DNA of 64,000 bases from Asterias amurensis (GCF_032118995.1 NC_092657.1:3531891-3595890); one strand, 5' to 3'; shown: positions 41,901 to 47,961, numbered from the stretch's first letter. Notes: generated by a model not told the origin, from the sequence alone. Numbers and translations are program-made.

Positions 41901-42322
41901 CACATCGAAAAGATTCATCTTTAAAGATTTTGTCATATTCCTATGTTTGTTGGTTGAGATCAAATACTAAAGTTGAACGGGTGAAGTGATTAGCCTGACC
42001 TCATTATTAGGATTTTACGACCGAGTGGAGCTCACTGGATCTTACAACACCAAAAACTATTGGTATACTTTGACTTTAAGTCATGATACTTTTTTTTCTT
42101 CTTTTTTTTTCTGTTATCACAATTGAGTTTTGGGATGCTAAATGCTTCTGGAAAGGACACATTATAAATATTGTAATCATTATGACACTATTTACCACTT
42201 TGCCTCTTTGTTGTTTTCAGGGCCTTCAGGAGATTTGCGACAAGAAGCAGTTCTGCTCACCGGTACTCCTCTCAGAAACTGACCAAATGGAAAGTAAAGA
42301 ATCTGTTATCGGAACAAATTAA
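26654..42322 (+). CDS. UAP1: UDP-N-acetylhexosamine pyrophosphorylase, nine coding exons
   Basis: The enzyme joins UTP and N-acetylglucosamine (or galactosamine) 1-phosphate to make UDP-HexNAc plus pyrophosphate in the cytosol, feeding glycoprotein, hyaluronan, GPI-anchor and chitin-type synthesis. I joined 26654-26942, 30054-30258, 31453-31628, 31906-32078, 34018-34211, 34347-34487, 36049-36234, 41806-41878 and 42221-42322. All junctions are GT-AG and in phase, giving 1539 bp (512 residues), close to the animal family size. The nucleotide-binding loop [11 protein letters not shown] lies at 110-120, with PKGM at 124-127. Other family blocks are SKISRAPDGNGGLY, GYDNILVK-type [41 protein letters not shown]-type FSAGNIC, and [15 protein letters not shown]. 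The C-terminus is divergent. Introns are 135-5571 bp and hold most of the local mobile elements. Confidence 0.96.
27116..27223. mobile_element. Short MITE, GGGCCCAATTTCA ends, in UAP1 intron 1
   Basis: GGGCCCAATTTCACAGAGTT on the left and CTTTATGAAACTGGGCCC on the right bound 108 bp. The interior (GACAACTTTATTTGCTAAGC) differs from the long members, so this may be an internally deleted or separate subfamily. Confidence 0.75.
28019..28405. mobile_element. TTAA-bounded MITE, family A, copy 3, in UAP1 intron 1
   Basis: The termini are TTAAAGGCAGTGGACACTAT and ACAGTGTCCACTGCCTTTAA. It is one of the best-preserved copies, with the full GAGACCTCAGATTTAGAACT palindrome in the middle and ATTGAGCTCAAATTTTCACA on the right. 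TTAA lies at both ends. Confidence 0.9.
29119..29510. repeat. Trinucleotide-tailed retroposon remnants in UAP1 intron 1
   Basis: An (ATA)5 stretch at 29119 precedes AAATTTATAAGGCACGC and AAAGGCGCCGGAAG, a body similar to that at 47155-47400. At 29440-29510 TTAGGCGCTTTACAAATGTC is followed by (TTA)n, typical of a SINE 3' end. I cannot define full boundaries. Confidence 0.5.
29517..29805 (-). mobile_element. tRNA-derived SINE, minus orientation, in UAP1 intron 1
   Basis: Read on the - strand, it starts GTTGCGGCCTAGCGGACAAG (box A region), then box B GGGTTTGAGTCCC, then CTTGTCCTTAAACAAGACAT, ATTTAACC and GGATGGGACCCAAAGCCG. The same head and body order is found at 30720-30967 and 54290-54720. 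Confidence 0.75.
30054..30258 (+). CDS. UAP1: UAP1 coding exon 2 (nucleotide-binding loop)
   Basis: This exon encodes about residues 97-165, including [20 protein letters not shown] and [11 protein letters not shown], up to T-I-P-W. The acceptor is CTGCTCAG|G and the donor is CATG|GTATGT. It holds the residues that bind the uridine nucleotide in this family. Confidence 0.95.
30327..30515. mobile_element. MITE with AATAGATCGATC ends in UAP1 intron 2
   Basis: AATAGATCGATCCA at 30327 is inverted as TTGATCGGTCTATT at 30502-30515. GGCTCCGCCCA on the left pairs with GGGGCGGAGCTTAA on the right. A related half-element in inverse orientation is at 32518-32662. Confidence 0.75.
30720..30967 (-). mobile_element. 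tRNA-derived SINE, minus orientation, in UAP1 intron 2
   Basis: On the - strand: GTGTTGTGGCCGAGCGGTTA (box A), CACCGAATTCAAACTCTGGT, box B GGGTTTGAATCCC, CACTTGTGTCCTTGAGCAAG, ACACTTAACC and TTCGGATGGGACGTAAAGCC. This is the cleanest minus-strand copy of the family and a useful reference for the interrupted copies at 53 and 54 kb. Confidence 0.82.
31161..31394. mobile_element. MITE, GGGCCCAATTTCAT family, in UAP1 intron 2
   Basis: The left end is GGGCCCAATTTTATAAAGCT. The interior includes TGGTATTTGGCTGTTGTTTG, AAATTTGGTTGGTAATCCTG and TTTTTATCAAGGCG. The right end reads GGAGCTCTATGAG and has lost its terminal ATTGGGCCC. It is inserted directly after AAGGCAATGACCA, a fragment of the CCAAGGCAATGACC element. 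Confidence 0.8.
31453..31628 (+). CDS. UAP1: UAP1 coding exon 3
   Basis: This exon encodes Y-I-M-T-S-E through K-I-S-R-A-P and the first base of the next Asp codon, with the [15 protein letters not shown] and [16 protein letters not shown] family blocks. The acceptor is TCCAG|GTACATC and the donor is CTG|GTAAGA. The frame stays open well past the donor (to 31888), but that extension has no family similarity. Confidence 0.95.
31906..32078 (+). CDS. UAP1: UAP1 coding exon 4
   Basis: This exon encodes D-G-N-G-G-L-Y-R-A through C-G-A-K, including [20 protein letters not shown], which lines the sugar-phosphate pocket in the family. The acceptor is TTCTGCAG|ATGG and the donor is AAAG|GTAAGG. Confidence 0.95.
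32171..32345. mobile_element. Element of the CCAAGGCAATGACC family, copy 2, in UAP1 intron 4
   Basis: AGGCCTGATACTTC at the left is inverted as GAAGCATACAGGCCT at the right. Inside are GGTCATTGCCTTGGTGCCCT, CCCATAGGGTGCCCTTTACC and TGCCTTGGTGCCCTTGCCCT. It lies in the opposite orientation to 37512-37694. Confidence 0.75.
32518..32662. mobile_element. Half-element related to the 30327-30515 MITE
   Basis: CACGTGTTCTTGCTCACACG, GTGGGCGGAGCCTAATGGAT and TGGTCTATTG are the reverse complement of the 30.33-kb element's left half. The other terminal repeat is not recognisable. Confidence 0.6.
32663..33329. other. AT-rich part of UAP1 intron 4
   Basis: I see no element with defined ends. AAAAGTTTATTA is repeated near 33170-33200. 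The rest is plain AT-rich intron. Confidence 0.4.
33330..33478 (+). repeat. 34-bp tandem repeat split by a SINE
   Basis: The unit CAAACATACATGTAGGCCTA followed by AAATAGAGAGACCG recurs four times. The last unit stops at CAAACATAC, and the missing ACATGTAGGCCTAAA resumes at 33835 on the other side of the SINE, so the SINE landed inside the array. Confidence 0.85.
33483..33834 (+). mobile_element. tRNA-derived SINE, full-length plus-strand copy, in UAP1 intron 4
   Basis: The head reads GTGTCGCGGCCGAGTGGTTA (box A) and GTGTGGGTTCGAATCCCGGT (box B), then CTTGTGTCCTTGAGCAAGAT. The body has AATTGCTTCTCTTCACCCAG, GCCACGGCAGCTCGGGGCTG and GCCCAATGACCAGGGGACTA. The tail is GCGCTATATAAGAACTTG plus (TTA)n. 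The head looks Leu/Ser-tRNA-like with an extended variable region. Its flanks belong to one 34-bp array. Confidence 0.88.
33842..33912 (+). mobile_element. Second tRNA-like sequence, probably a decayed SINE head
   Basis: TAGCTCAGTTGGTAGAGCGC resembles a box A region and GTTGTTGGTTCAAATACCAC a box B region, about 35 bp apart as in a class I tRNA. The 5' acceptor strand (CCTAAA) does not pair with the 3' strand, so I do not call a functional tRNA gene. Confidence 0.5.
34018..34211 (+). CDS. UAP1: UAP1 coding exon 5
   Basis: This exon encodes [12 protein letters not shown] through D-L-V and most of a Gly codon. It includes VVEYSEITL and the [11 protein letters not shown] segment that contacts the sugar in family members. 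The acceptor is GTTAAG|G and the donor is TTGG|GTGAGT. Confidence 0.95.
34347..34487 (+). CDS. UAP1: UAP1 coding exon 6
   Basis: This exon encodes R-Y-E-K-Q-L through F-Q-F-S, including [12 protein letters not shown] and [15 protein letters not shown]. The acceptor is CAACAG|A and the donor is CAAA|GTGAGT. The intron before it is only 135 bp. Confidence 0.95.
34558..34873 (+). mobile_element. tRNA-derived SINE, plus-strand copy 2, in UAP1 intron 6
   Basis: The head is GGTGTCGTGGCCGAGTGGAT AAGAGCACC, but the box B stretch is largely deleted: GAGTGTGAGCAAGACACTTA joins the head straight to the body. The body has AATTGCTTCTCTCCACCCAG and GCCCAGTGACCAGGGGTAAT. The tail is GTGCTATACAAAAACCG plus (TTA)n. 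The promoter deletion would make this copy inert. Confidence 0.85.
34917..35074. mobile_element. MITE with 36-bp near-perfect TIRs in UAP1 intron 6
   Basis: GATTGCACTAAGCGTCATCA continuing CCGCCATATTTGATG is inverted at 35039-35074 (CATCAAATATGGCG through GTTTAGTGCAATC). The centre is GC-richer with CACGCGTGCAAGG. It is non-coding. Confidence 0.85.
35321..35655. mobile_element. TIR element with TATAACACCCC ends in UAP1 intron 6
   Basis: ACTATAACACCCCTTACAAA at the left is inverted as TTTGGGGTGTTATAAAAC at the right. The inside is unusually GC-rich for this intron, with GACGACGGCCGTATGATAG and GACTATCACACGGCGTGC forming a further inverted pair around CGGTTTGCCG. Boundaries are approximate. 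Confidence 0.65.
35656..35831. mobile_element. Palindromic element abutting the previous one
   Basis: ACAAATATTGACTGCTT at 35656-35672 is inverted at 35815-35831. Arms extend through GCAATGGTTTAAACTATGAC and CTCCC(T/G) to GTGATCCCT, leaving a roughly 40-bp loop. Confidence 0.8.
36049..36234 (+). CDS. UAP1: UAP1 coding exon 7
   Basis: This exon encodes [13 protein letters not shown] through I-P-A-I-P plus two bases. The strongly conserved [22 protein letters not shown] and WVLNAGG blocks are present. The acceptor is CCTCTAG|T and the donor is CAAG|GTAGAT. Confidence 0.95.
36554..36764. mobile_element. MITE with GGGTGCGTTC ends (hAT-like by terminus) in UAP1 intron 7
   Basis: GGGTGCGTTCAAATAGCTTT at 36554 is inverted as AAGCTAAAAGAACGCACCC ending at 36764. 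The interior has CAGGGGCTCACCCAGGTCAG and GGGGGCTGGCCCCAGGT, again mutually complementary. A broken copy is at 23855-23996. I could not make out a clean target duplication. Confidence 0.78.
36765..37511. other. Unremarkable part of UAP1 intron 7
   Basis: There is a C-run with GGCCCTCCTTCTCCCCAC near 37203-37233. GTTAGGGTAGACCTTAGCTT near 37370 is partly inverted at 37915 (AAGGTCTACCCTAACTTC), so a further element with those ends may enclose 37364-37935 and contain the next two features. Confidence 0.4.
37512..37694. mobile_element. Element of the CCAAGGCAATGACC family, copy 3
   Basis: AGGCCTAGTATACTTC at the left is inverted as GAAGTACCAGGCCT at the right. Inside are TTTTTGAAAGGGCAAGGGCA, CCAAGGCATTTTCTCCTTGG and CACCAAGGCAATGACCAAGG. 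This is the best-preserved copy. Confidence 0.78.
37696..37854. mobile_element. 159-bp element with CCGTCGATTTCAC TIRs
   Basis: CCGTCGATTTCACAAAACTC is inverted as GTGAAATCGACGG at the right. CTAACTTAAGACTAATCTTA and TAAGATTAATCCTAAGAG form an inner inverted pair. It directly follows the previous element. Confidence 0.82.
38153..38445. mobile_element. Possible TTAA-type element, left end only
   Basis: TTAAAGGTAGTGTCATAG at 38153 has the same TTAAAGG start as families A, D and E. ATTTTCACAGGTTAGTTAAT inside resembles the family A right-hand words. I cannot find its right terminal repeat, so the end given is a guess. Confidence 0.35.
38579..38909. mobile_element. TIR element rich in CGATATCG words
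   Basis: TAAGCTTGGGCGATATCGAT on the left pairs with ATCGTGATATCGCCCAAGCTTA on the right. The right part (38770-38900) repeats CGATATCG, TCGCGATAT and TATCGAT about ten times. It is non-coding. Confidence 0.7.
39290..39710. mobile_element. TIR element, long relative of 4200-4335
   Basis: GTCCGAAATGGTGACTAAAG CTACGGCTGC at the left pairs imperfectly with GTAGCCGTAGATGTAGCCAC CAATTCGGATAC at the right. CTAGATTTCTGCGTCATGCG next to the left end is shared with the short copy near 4243. The interior holds short open frames only. Confidence 0.6.
39744..40134. mobile_element. TTAA-bounded long palindrome, family D, copy 1
   Basis: TTAAAGGAACACGTTGCCTT on the left is inverted as AAGGCAACGTGTTCCTTTAA on the right. 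Complementarity continues almost to the middle, where ACACGGTCGGCCATTTATGG is exactly inverted. The 391 bp could fold into one hairpin of about 190 bp per arm with few mismatches. Copies 2 and 3 are at 44403 and 45726. Confidence 0.92.
40240..40343 (+). mobile_element. tRNA-derived SINE head, cut off by another element
   Basis: GCCTGTTGTGGCCAAGCGGA TAAGAGCACC is the family head, and GAGTCGCGGTTGGAACTTCT GTGTCC replaces the usual box B and leader. The SINE stops at GTGTCCTT exactly where family E starts (40344), and no SINE body resumes after 40701. Confidence 0.72.
40344..40701. mobile_element. TTAA-type MITE, family E, copy 1
   Basis: TTAAAGGAGTGTTACAGAAT TGGT at the left is inverted as ACCAATTCTGTAACGTTCCT TTA at the right. 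The interior (GGCCATCTGGGTCATGAGAG, ATTGCATCGATGCCAAAACA, GACATTTCAGACAGAAATGT) is the reverse complement of the copy at 48311-48697. Confidence 0.85.
41099..41671. mobile_element. TTAA-bounded palindromic element, copy 2 (full-length) in UAP1 intron 7
   Basis: TTAAAGTCACCTGGAAGTGG at 41099 is inverted as CTATTTCCATGTGACTTTAA ending at 41671. From 41231 on it matches 7322-7761 nearly base for base, including GAGTAGACCCCGACCCGAGA and the GGCAGACTTTGCCTG/CAGGCAAAGTCTGCC inner pair. It ends about 135 bp before UAP1 exon 8. Confidence 0.82.
41806..41878 (+). CDS. UAP1: UAP1 coding exon 8
   Basis: This 73-bp exon encodes [24 protein letters not shown] (the 20-plus residues are given as single letters of a short exon) and matches the family's DANDVPIQCEISPLISYAGE-type block. 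The acceptor is TTTTAG|T and the donor is AGAG|GTAAAT. Confidence 0.9.
42221..42322 (+). CDS. UAP1: UAP1 coding exon 9, with stop
   Basis: This exon encodes [14 protein letters not shown] through V-I-G-T-N, then TAA. The acceptor is GTTTTCAG|GG. The GL..(5)..K.F..P spacing fits the family's last segment, but the final 15 residues are not conserved, as is usual for this enzyme's tail. Confidence 0.93.
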   Translation, partial: GLQEICDKKQFCSPVLLSETDQMESKESVIGTN

Positions 42323-43288
42323 ACCAACTGAAAATGGCTTAACTAAGGCTAGTGTTTTGTTCAGCAAAGTTCATGAAGCTATGAATATTCATTACAAGTG
42401 CATCAAGTTCAGAGGTAGTTAACGATAAGTTAATGAACAAAAACTTCATGAACTGCACATAAATATTATCGGCTTAGTTCTATGACAGTATGAGGTGATT
42501 ATTGCACTATTTGTAAGGATCAACATGGGTGGAAACAATGATGTTGCCACACTGCCTCGCAGTTTTTAAATTCATAAAAATACAGAAGTTAGAAATTACC
42601 ATTGAATTTCCTTACCACCAATGAATAACAATATATTTCCCTACTCTATGCTACAACTAAATGCACCCCCAAAGCGTTGTCAAATAGCGCCCTCATGTGA
42701 TGGCGAGTTAACCCTGTTGAAGAACATGAAGTATATATTTTGTATATTTTGATAGAGTGTTGCCGTTGTAGCCAACCTTGTATTCTTTTTAGATAAACGC
42801 CAGTCATTTTAAAGGCAACTTAATTGTACAGTGGGATTTTTAATTAGGACCAAGTAGTTTGGCTGATAACATGGCCAAGCAAACAGTGACTTTTGTTTCG
42901 CCAGCATTCCCAATTTTTATCTGTTCGTCAATTTTTAGCAAGGTAGCATTTTGAAAAAAATGTAAGTTAATTAATGTACATGAAATAAGTGGCTTCTGGT
43001 ATAGTTTCTAAGCTCATCACCACTGGTACTAGGGCATTTAATTTATTCCTTAAGTTTGTTGGTGCTAAGCAAGTTTTTGTGCTTACAGGCTTTATGAAAT
43101 TGGGCACCGGATTTTTTAGTTTGTCCTCAAAAATGAAAATACATTATTTCAATGCAAAAGTGTCAGTGAATTGACTCACTATTTACATGTATCTGTTCAA
43201 GCTGTTCACAAACATTCCATTTGGACCATGTGAAGAAAGTAGAATATCACACCTCCAAAACAAGTTTTTTTTTTCAACATGCTCAATG
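42323..43288 (+). other. UAP1 3' flank, probable 3' UTR start
   Basis: No clean AATAAA is visible within the first few hundred bases. At 43055-43110 a single right end of the GGGCCCAATTTCAT family (GTGCTTACAGGCTTTATGAA then ATTGGGCACC) stands alone. The remainder is AT-rich without coding signal. Confidence 0.4.
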
Positions 43289-43555
43289 CTAGTCTTGCCC
43301 CAAGACGGTATCGCTTGATAGTGTATTGGATAGTGTACTGCGCTCAGTTGTAACTCGCTAAAGCGCCCCCCTCCTCTGACTGGTTTGTGGGGCAAGACTA
43401 GTCTCTGCTAGTTTTTTATTATATTAGCTCGCCAGACTACGACAGAGCCTAGTCTTGCCCCACAAACCAGTCAAAGGAGGGCGCGCTTCAGCGAGTTACA
43501 ACTGAGCGCAGTACACTATCCAGAATCGAGCAGTGTCGTCTTGGGGCAAGACTAG
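43289..43555. mobile_element. Head-to-head pair of CTAGTCTTGCCCC elements, family F, copy 1
   Basis: The ends CTAGTCTTGCCCCAAGACGG and the inverted TCTTGGGGCAAGACTAG bound the whole. A second inverted pair lies inside: GTTTGTGGGGCAAGACTAG near 43385-43403 and CTAGTCTTGCCCCACAAAC near 43450-43468. Both halves contain TACACTATCCA/TGGATAGTGTA and TGCGCTCAGTTGTAACTCGC, so they are copies in opposite orientation with a spacer containing AGCTCGCCAGACTACG. Confidence 0.85.
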
Positions 43556-43703
43556 TTCAATGCAAACTTGTCAGTGTACGCAGGCATGCAATCACATGTA
43601 TTCACTGATCACCTGATTCATTCCATTCCTTTTTGCAATGTGTTATTTAGTGCTGGGCATCCATAGAAACTGGAAAACACTAGAAATTCATTTGTAAGCT
43701 TGT

Positions 43704-43950
43704 GTGAAGAGCGGTAGACGGAAAAGGAGACCCAGTAGAGGACGTACGTCATGGACTTTGATCATGTGAATAAAACATTGTATGCATAATTCATGTTTGG
43801 TGTCGGGTCGGATGTCAAATCGAAATTGAGTCAAAGCGGGTTAGGGTTAGGGTTAGGGTTAGGGAATGACCTGACCTAAATGTTTTATTCATATCACGGT
43901 GATGACGTAGGGTCCTCTACTGGGTCTCCTTTTCCGTCTACCGTGAAGAG
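43704..43950. mobile_element. Perfect 31-bp-TIR element with 8-bp target duplication, carrying telomeric repeats
   Basis: The arms 43712-43742 and 43913-43943 are exact inverted repeats (CGGTAGACGGAAAAGGAGAC and so on). GTGAAGAG occurs on both sides (43704-43711 and 43943-43950), an 8-bp target-site duplication as made by hAT-type transposases. The inner arms also pair (ATGTGAATAAAACATT with AATGTTTTATTCATAT). Near the centre lies a TTAGGG tract (43838-43864). Confidence 0.88.
43838..43864 (+). repeat. Interstitial telomeric tract, GGG(TTAGGG)4
   Basis: Four perfect TTAGGG units follow GGG. This is the usual metazoan telomere repeat. It lies inside an inverted-repeat element rather than at a visible chromosome end or fusion. 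Confidence 0.95.
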
Positions 43951-44156
43951 CCCACTTTTAAAGAAACTGAGCAAGCTAGGTACCAAAATAATGTCTTGAC
44001 CCTTTTATAAAAACCAGTCCAAACAATTAGTACTTAAACATTCGCCACTTGATTGTTCCCCGTCTAATACTAACTGATTACATATTCATGTAGGTGTTGA
44101 ATATTCATAAAGGAAGTCTTGCACAGTTTATCATTTACCATACAAACAGATTCTGC

Positions 44157-44270
44157 ATGCACCACTTTTTCATTCATTTTTACAAAAAGGGAAATCTCAT
44201 TCAGGTAAATTAGATACTATATTATTTGATATCAAATGAAAAAGTGGTGGCGCCATACGGAAACTTTTCC
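44157..44270. mobile_element. Palindromic element, second copy of 14116-14250
   Basis: GCACCACTTTTTCATTCATT on the left pairs with AATGAAAAAGTGGTGGCGCC on the right, and AGGTAAATTAGATACTATAT in the centre is shared with the 14-kb copy. The left end has lost the CCGTATGGCGCC part. Confidence 0.75.
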
Positions 44271-44402
44271 TTAATTCTTTGTACAGACATGATATTCTGT
44301 CTACTTGTTTTTACCCTAACAAAACCCAGAAAAACTGTCAGCCATTGTACTCGTTAAATATTAAGAAAGACGTAAAAAGCAATCAGATGTAAAAACCAAT
44401 CC

Positions 44403-44793
44403 TTAAAGGAACACGTTGCCTTGGATCGGTCGAGTTGGTCTTTGAACATTTTGAAACTGTTTGTAACCGTTTCTTATATAAGGATATTTAAAAGTAGAAT
44501 AAAATGATCCACACAAGTATCACTCGAAATTGTGTGGTTTTCCTTTTACCATGTTTACCTCGTCGACAAACATGGTCGGCCATTTATGGGAATCAAATTT
44601 TTGACTCCCATAAAAGGCTGACTGTGTTAGATTGCTAAGTAAAAGGAAAACCACACAATTTCGAGGAAAATGTTTGTGGATTAATGTATTCTACTTTTAA
44701 AACATGTTTCTAACCATAATGCATTTTATAACACACGGTCAGAAACGCTCTTTAAGACCAACTCGACCGATCCAAGGCAACTTGTTCCTTTAA
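44403..44793. mobile_element. TTAA-bounded long palindrome, family D, copy 2
   Basis: TTAAAGGAACACGTTGCCTT begins and AAGGCAACTTGTTCCTTTAA ends it. The central GGTCGGCCATTTATGGGAAT / ATTCCC-type arms have a few mismatches compared with copy 1. Confidence 0.9.
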
Positions 44794-45202
44794 CAATTAG
44801 TACTTGAACATACGCAGCCTTGTCTGTGCACCGTCTACTTTTGACCATGTTGACCGATTACATTAATAGAGATTAATAATGCTGCATTATAAACCTGTTT
44901 TCATTTTCTGTTCTACTTAACAATGCTTAATGTTTTCATTAGAGCAGTATTTAAGAAAAAATATGTGTTACTTGATTGCGTGTGGAAGTGCCTTATATAT
45001 AGTTTCTTTTAGAAACTTGTTTAATTTTTTGTTTTTATGATGATTTAATTTAGTGTATTAAGTAATCAGCAAACTTAACATTTTTGGTGGAGATATTTTT
45101 ATTTAACAAGCCTCAATTTTTGTGTGAAAACTCGCACGACTTGTAGCTTAAAACAATAACTAGAACAGAATTTGTTGATGAACTATTAGTTAGGGACTTT
45201 TG

Positions 45203-45614
45203 GGATGCTAGGTGGCAGCAGACTTGCCAGGTAAATCCACTGTACTTGGTAACTTCCGCAGGCCTAGACTGGGCTCCTGTCTTTATCCGCTATTTATCCG
45301 CAAGGATAAAGACAGGTACCAGCTATTCAGATCCAGTGATTCCATTGGGTACAATGGTAACATTGGATATGCAGTGACTGAACGCTCCCGTGTGTGTCCA
45401 CGTTTGTGGATACGGTACTTGCTTGGCAATGTTGTTGTAGAATTTGTGCGTATCTCTATGAGAGGCCAAAGGTCAAACCACACGCCGGTTTTTTGGCCGG
45501 TCTCTGGCGTTATTCACGAGCCTCGAAGAATGACGTCAGACGTTCAGGCTACCGCATGCCAAGAACAATGTAAACGATGGTAATTAACCTGAAGTTTGCT
45601 GCCACCTAGCATTC
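45203..45614. mobile_element. TIR element with GATGCTAGGTGGCAGCA ends
   Basis: GGATGCTAGGTGGCAGCAGA on the left is inverted as TTTGCTGCCACCTAGCATTC on the right, and GGTAAATCCA weakly pairs with GGTAATTAACC. A GGATAAAGACAGG motif and its inverse (CCTGTCTTTATCC) lie inside. A 123-codon open frame spans it, but no known domain is visible and the frame includes both the element's arms. Confidence 0.72.
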
Positions 45615-45725
45615 TATTCTCCTATTCCTAAACACCTTGGTCACCTCGTAAATATGAAGGAAAACAACTAGGTGCACACAAAGCGATGTGTACAAAACAA
45701 AGCACTTTTCACTTTTTGATAATAC

Positions 45726-46064
45726 TTAAAGGAACGCGTTGCCTTGGATCAGTCGAGTCGGTCTTTGAAAAGCGTTTGAAACCATTTGTTATTAAATGCA
45801 TATGGTTAGAAAGATATTTTTCGAGTAGATTATAATGATCCACACATGTATCACTCGAAATTGCACGGTTTTCCTTTTACGTGGTGAACTAACAAGGTCT
45901 TCGCAACGTGAAAGGGAAATCGTGCAATTTCGAGGCATATTTGTGTGGATCATTATATTCAACCTTTTAAATTATCTATCTAACCATTTTCATTTCATAA
46001 CAAATGGTTTCAACTGCTTTTCAAAGACCAACTCACCCAAATCCAAGGCAACTTGTTCCTATAA
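45726..46064. mobile_element. TTAA-type palindrome, family D, copy 3 (shortened centre)
   Basis: TTAAAGGAACGCGTTGCCTT begins and AAGGCAACTTGTTCCTATAA ends it. The middle GGTCGGCCATTTATGG arm pair of copies 1 and 2 is replaced by a short CTAACAAGGTCTTCGCAACG stretch, so about 50 bp of the centre is lost. Confidence 0.85.
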
Positions 46065-46796
46065 TTAACAAGGTGAACAGGTATTCCACTTCATGGAAAC
46101 ACAGAAGTCATATCCAGCATCGCTATGGCAACTAAAGGATTAATGTTATCAGAAACCTATGTGGCATTTGAATGTATAACATTATATTATAGTTTATGTT
46201 TACTAACCAAATTTCTTGTCTTTGACTTTTTCAAATTACGCTTATATCGTTTCATGAAATATTTTTTTACGTATTATTTAGTTAATTCATAGATGTCAGC
46301 ACTTTTCTTTGTTGTTAGTGTGGTACTCATTATAATTATTTTATTTCAATATTGTAATAATGTTTCATTTGACTTCTGCTAATTAGGCTCTGCCCCTTAA
46401 TGCATTGGACCAATCGTATCTATCCCTCAACGCATTGGACCAGTCACAATACTAGAGAATGTTTACTGTGTAAACTGATGAGCAACTAGTGTAATTGATT
46501 GGTCAGCACCATCGTCTCAATTACGCAGAAAAGTTCAACTCTTGCAAAACACCCACAGTGAAAGCCAAGGTCTGACAAAAAACATGCTGTACACAAAGCA
46601 TTCACAGGAAGTTGAACCAGGCTTTGGGCTCTGGCTTTGGCTTTGGCTAAAGTTCACATTTTCAAATGATGGTTTCAAGTCAGTCCCAAAGCCGTGGTTT
46701 GAAATTGGCCGATGATCAGAGTACATACACATTTCTGCAGTACATGTACATTGTACCTGAGTGTTTTTTTGTTATTGGTGCATTGATTATATACAC
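46065..46796. other. Gene-less spacer
   Basis: A local duplication AATGCATTGGACCAATCGTA / AACGCATTGGACCAGTCACA lies at 46400-46450, and GGCTTTGGGCTCTGGCTTTG repeats a CTTTGG word near 46620. I see nothing else. Confidence 0.4.
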
Positions 46797-47014
46797 GTAG
46801 TCTTGCCGCAAGACGATATTGCTCAATATTGTACAGTGTACTGCGCTCAGTTGTAACTCACTAAAGCGGGCCCTCCTATGAATAGCTCGCCAGACTATGT
46901 TGGAGACTAGTCTTGCCCCACAAACCAGTCATAGAAGGGTGCGATTTAGCGTGTTACAACTGAGCCCAGTACACTATCCAATATTGAGCAATATCGTCTT
47001 GGGGCAAGACTAGC
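46797..47014. mobile_element. Family F composite element, copy 2 (deleted left half)
   Basis: TAGTCTTGCCGCAAGACGAT begins and ATCGTCTTGGGGCAAGACTAG ends it. The inner spacer AGCTCGCCAGACTATG and CTAGTCTTGCCCCACAAAC match copy 1, but the inner end of the left half (TGTGGGGCAAGACTAG) is deleted. Confidence 0.8.
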
Positions 47015-47149
47015 ATTGATGGGATAGACTAAGTGGATTTGTCTGTTTTCATTGCTAAGTTACCATTGCTATGTGGGAAAGACTAAGTATAACCTTCTAT
47101 CTGTGTATAATAAGGCCATGTGGAAATCCAAAATGAAGTGAATTTCTTA

Positions 47150-47400
47150 TTAATAATAATAATAATAATAGTGGCAATTTATAATGCGCCATGTCTGTCT
47201 AAAAGACACTCCTGGCGCAGGAGAGATGCCGAAGCCAGATAGCGAAGAATATAGTCAAGCACACAAATAAGTTTTCAAATGGGTTTTGAAGCTGGAATAT
47301 GTAGTGAGTTGTCGGAGTTTAGGGGGGAGTTCGTTCCATAGTGATGGGCCAGAGTGTGAGAAAGAGCGGGCTGAGTTCATATGGTTGTGTACATTTTTAA
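47150..47400 (+). mobile_element. (ATA)n-associated retroposon-like fragment
   Basis: (TAA)7 at 47152-47172 is followed by GGCAATTTATAATGCGCC, AAAAGACACTCCTGGCGCAG, AGTTTTCAAATGGGTTTTGA and GGGGGGAGTTCGTTCCATAG. The fragment at 29119-29260 has a similar order. I cannot name the family. Confidence 0.45.
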
Positions 47401-47587
47401 AGCTACTTTTTAATAACTATAAAAAAGGAATAAAATATCTACTCAGAGAAATATATCAAGTGTCTTTGTCTTGTTGTCTTTTTCTTAAACATTTTGTTTA
47501 AATAAGGTGCACCTTATATGCGAAAGTGTGATGGGTTTAATATTTTCTTTTTGAAAAATTCCTGTATTAATATTAAAATGATTTTTC

Positions 47588-47961
47588 TTAAAGGCAGTGA
47601 AGACTATTGGTAATTACTCAAACTAATTATCAGTATAAAACCTTAGTTGGTAACAAGTCATTGTGTTGGTAGTATAAAACATTGTGAGAAACGTCTCCCT
47701 CTGAAGTAACGTAGTTTTCAAGAAGTAATTTTCCACTAATTTTATTTTGAGACCTCAGAATACGATCTCGAAACCAACCATCTGAAAGTACACAACTTTG
47801 TGAGACAAAGGTGTTTTTTCTTTCATTATTGTCTTGCAACTTTGATGACAAATTGAGTTCAAATTTTCACAGGTTTGTTATTTGATGCATACATGTATGT
47901 TGGGATCTACCAAGTGAGAAGACTGGTCTTTGATAATTACAATAGTGTCCAGGGTCTTTAA
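47588..47961. mobile_element. TTAA-bounded MITE, family A, copy 4
   Basis: TTAAAGGCAGTGAAGACTAT begins and ATAGTGTCCAGGGTCTTTAA ends it. The internal order is the family's, with a partially deleted GAGACCTCAGAATACGATCT arm. Confidence 0.88.

Noticed and set aside
45212..45583. 123-codon frame
   Set aside because: It spans both arms of an inverted-repeat element and has no recognisable domain.
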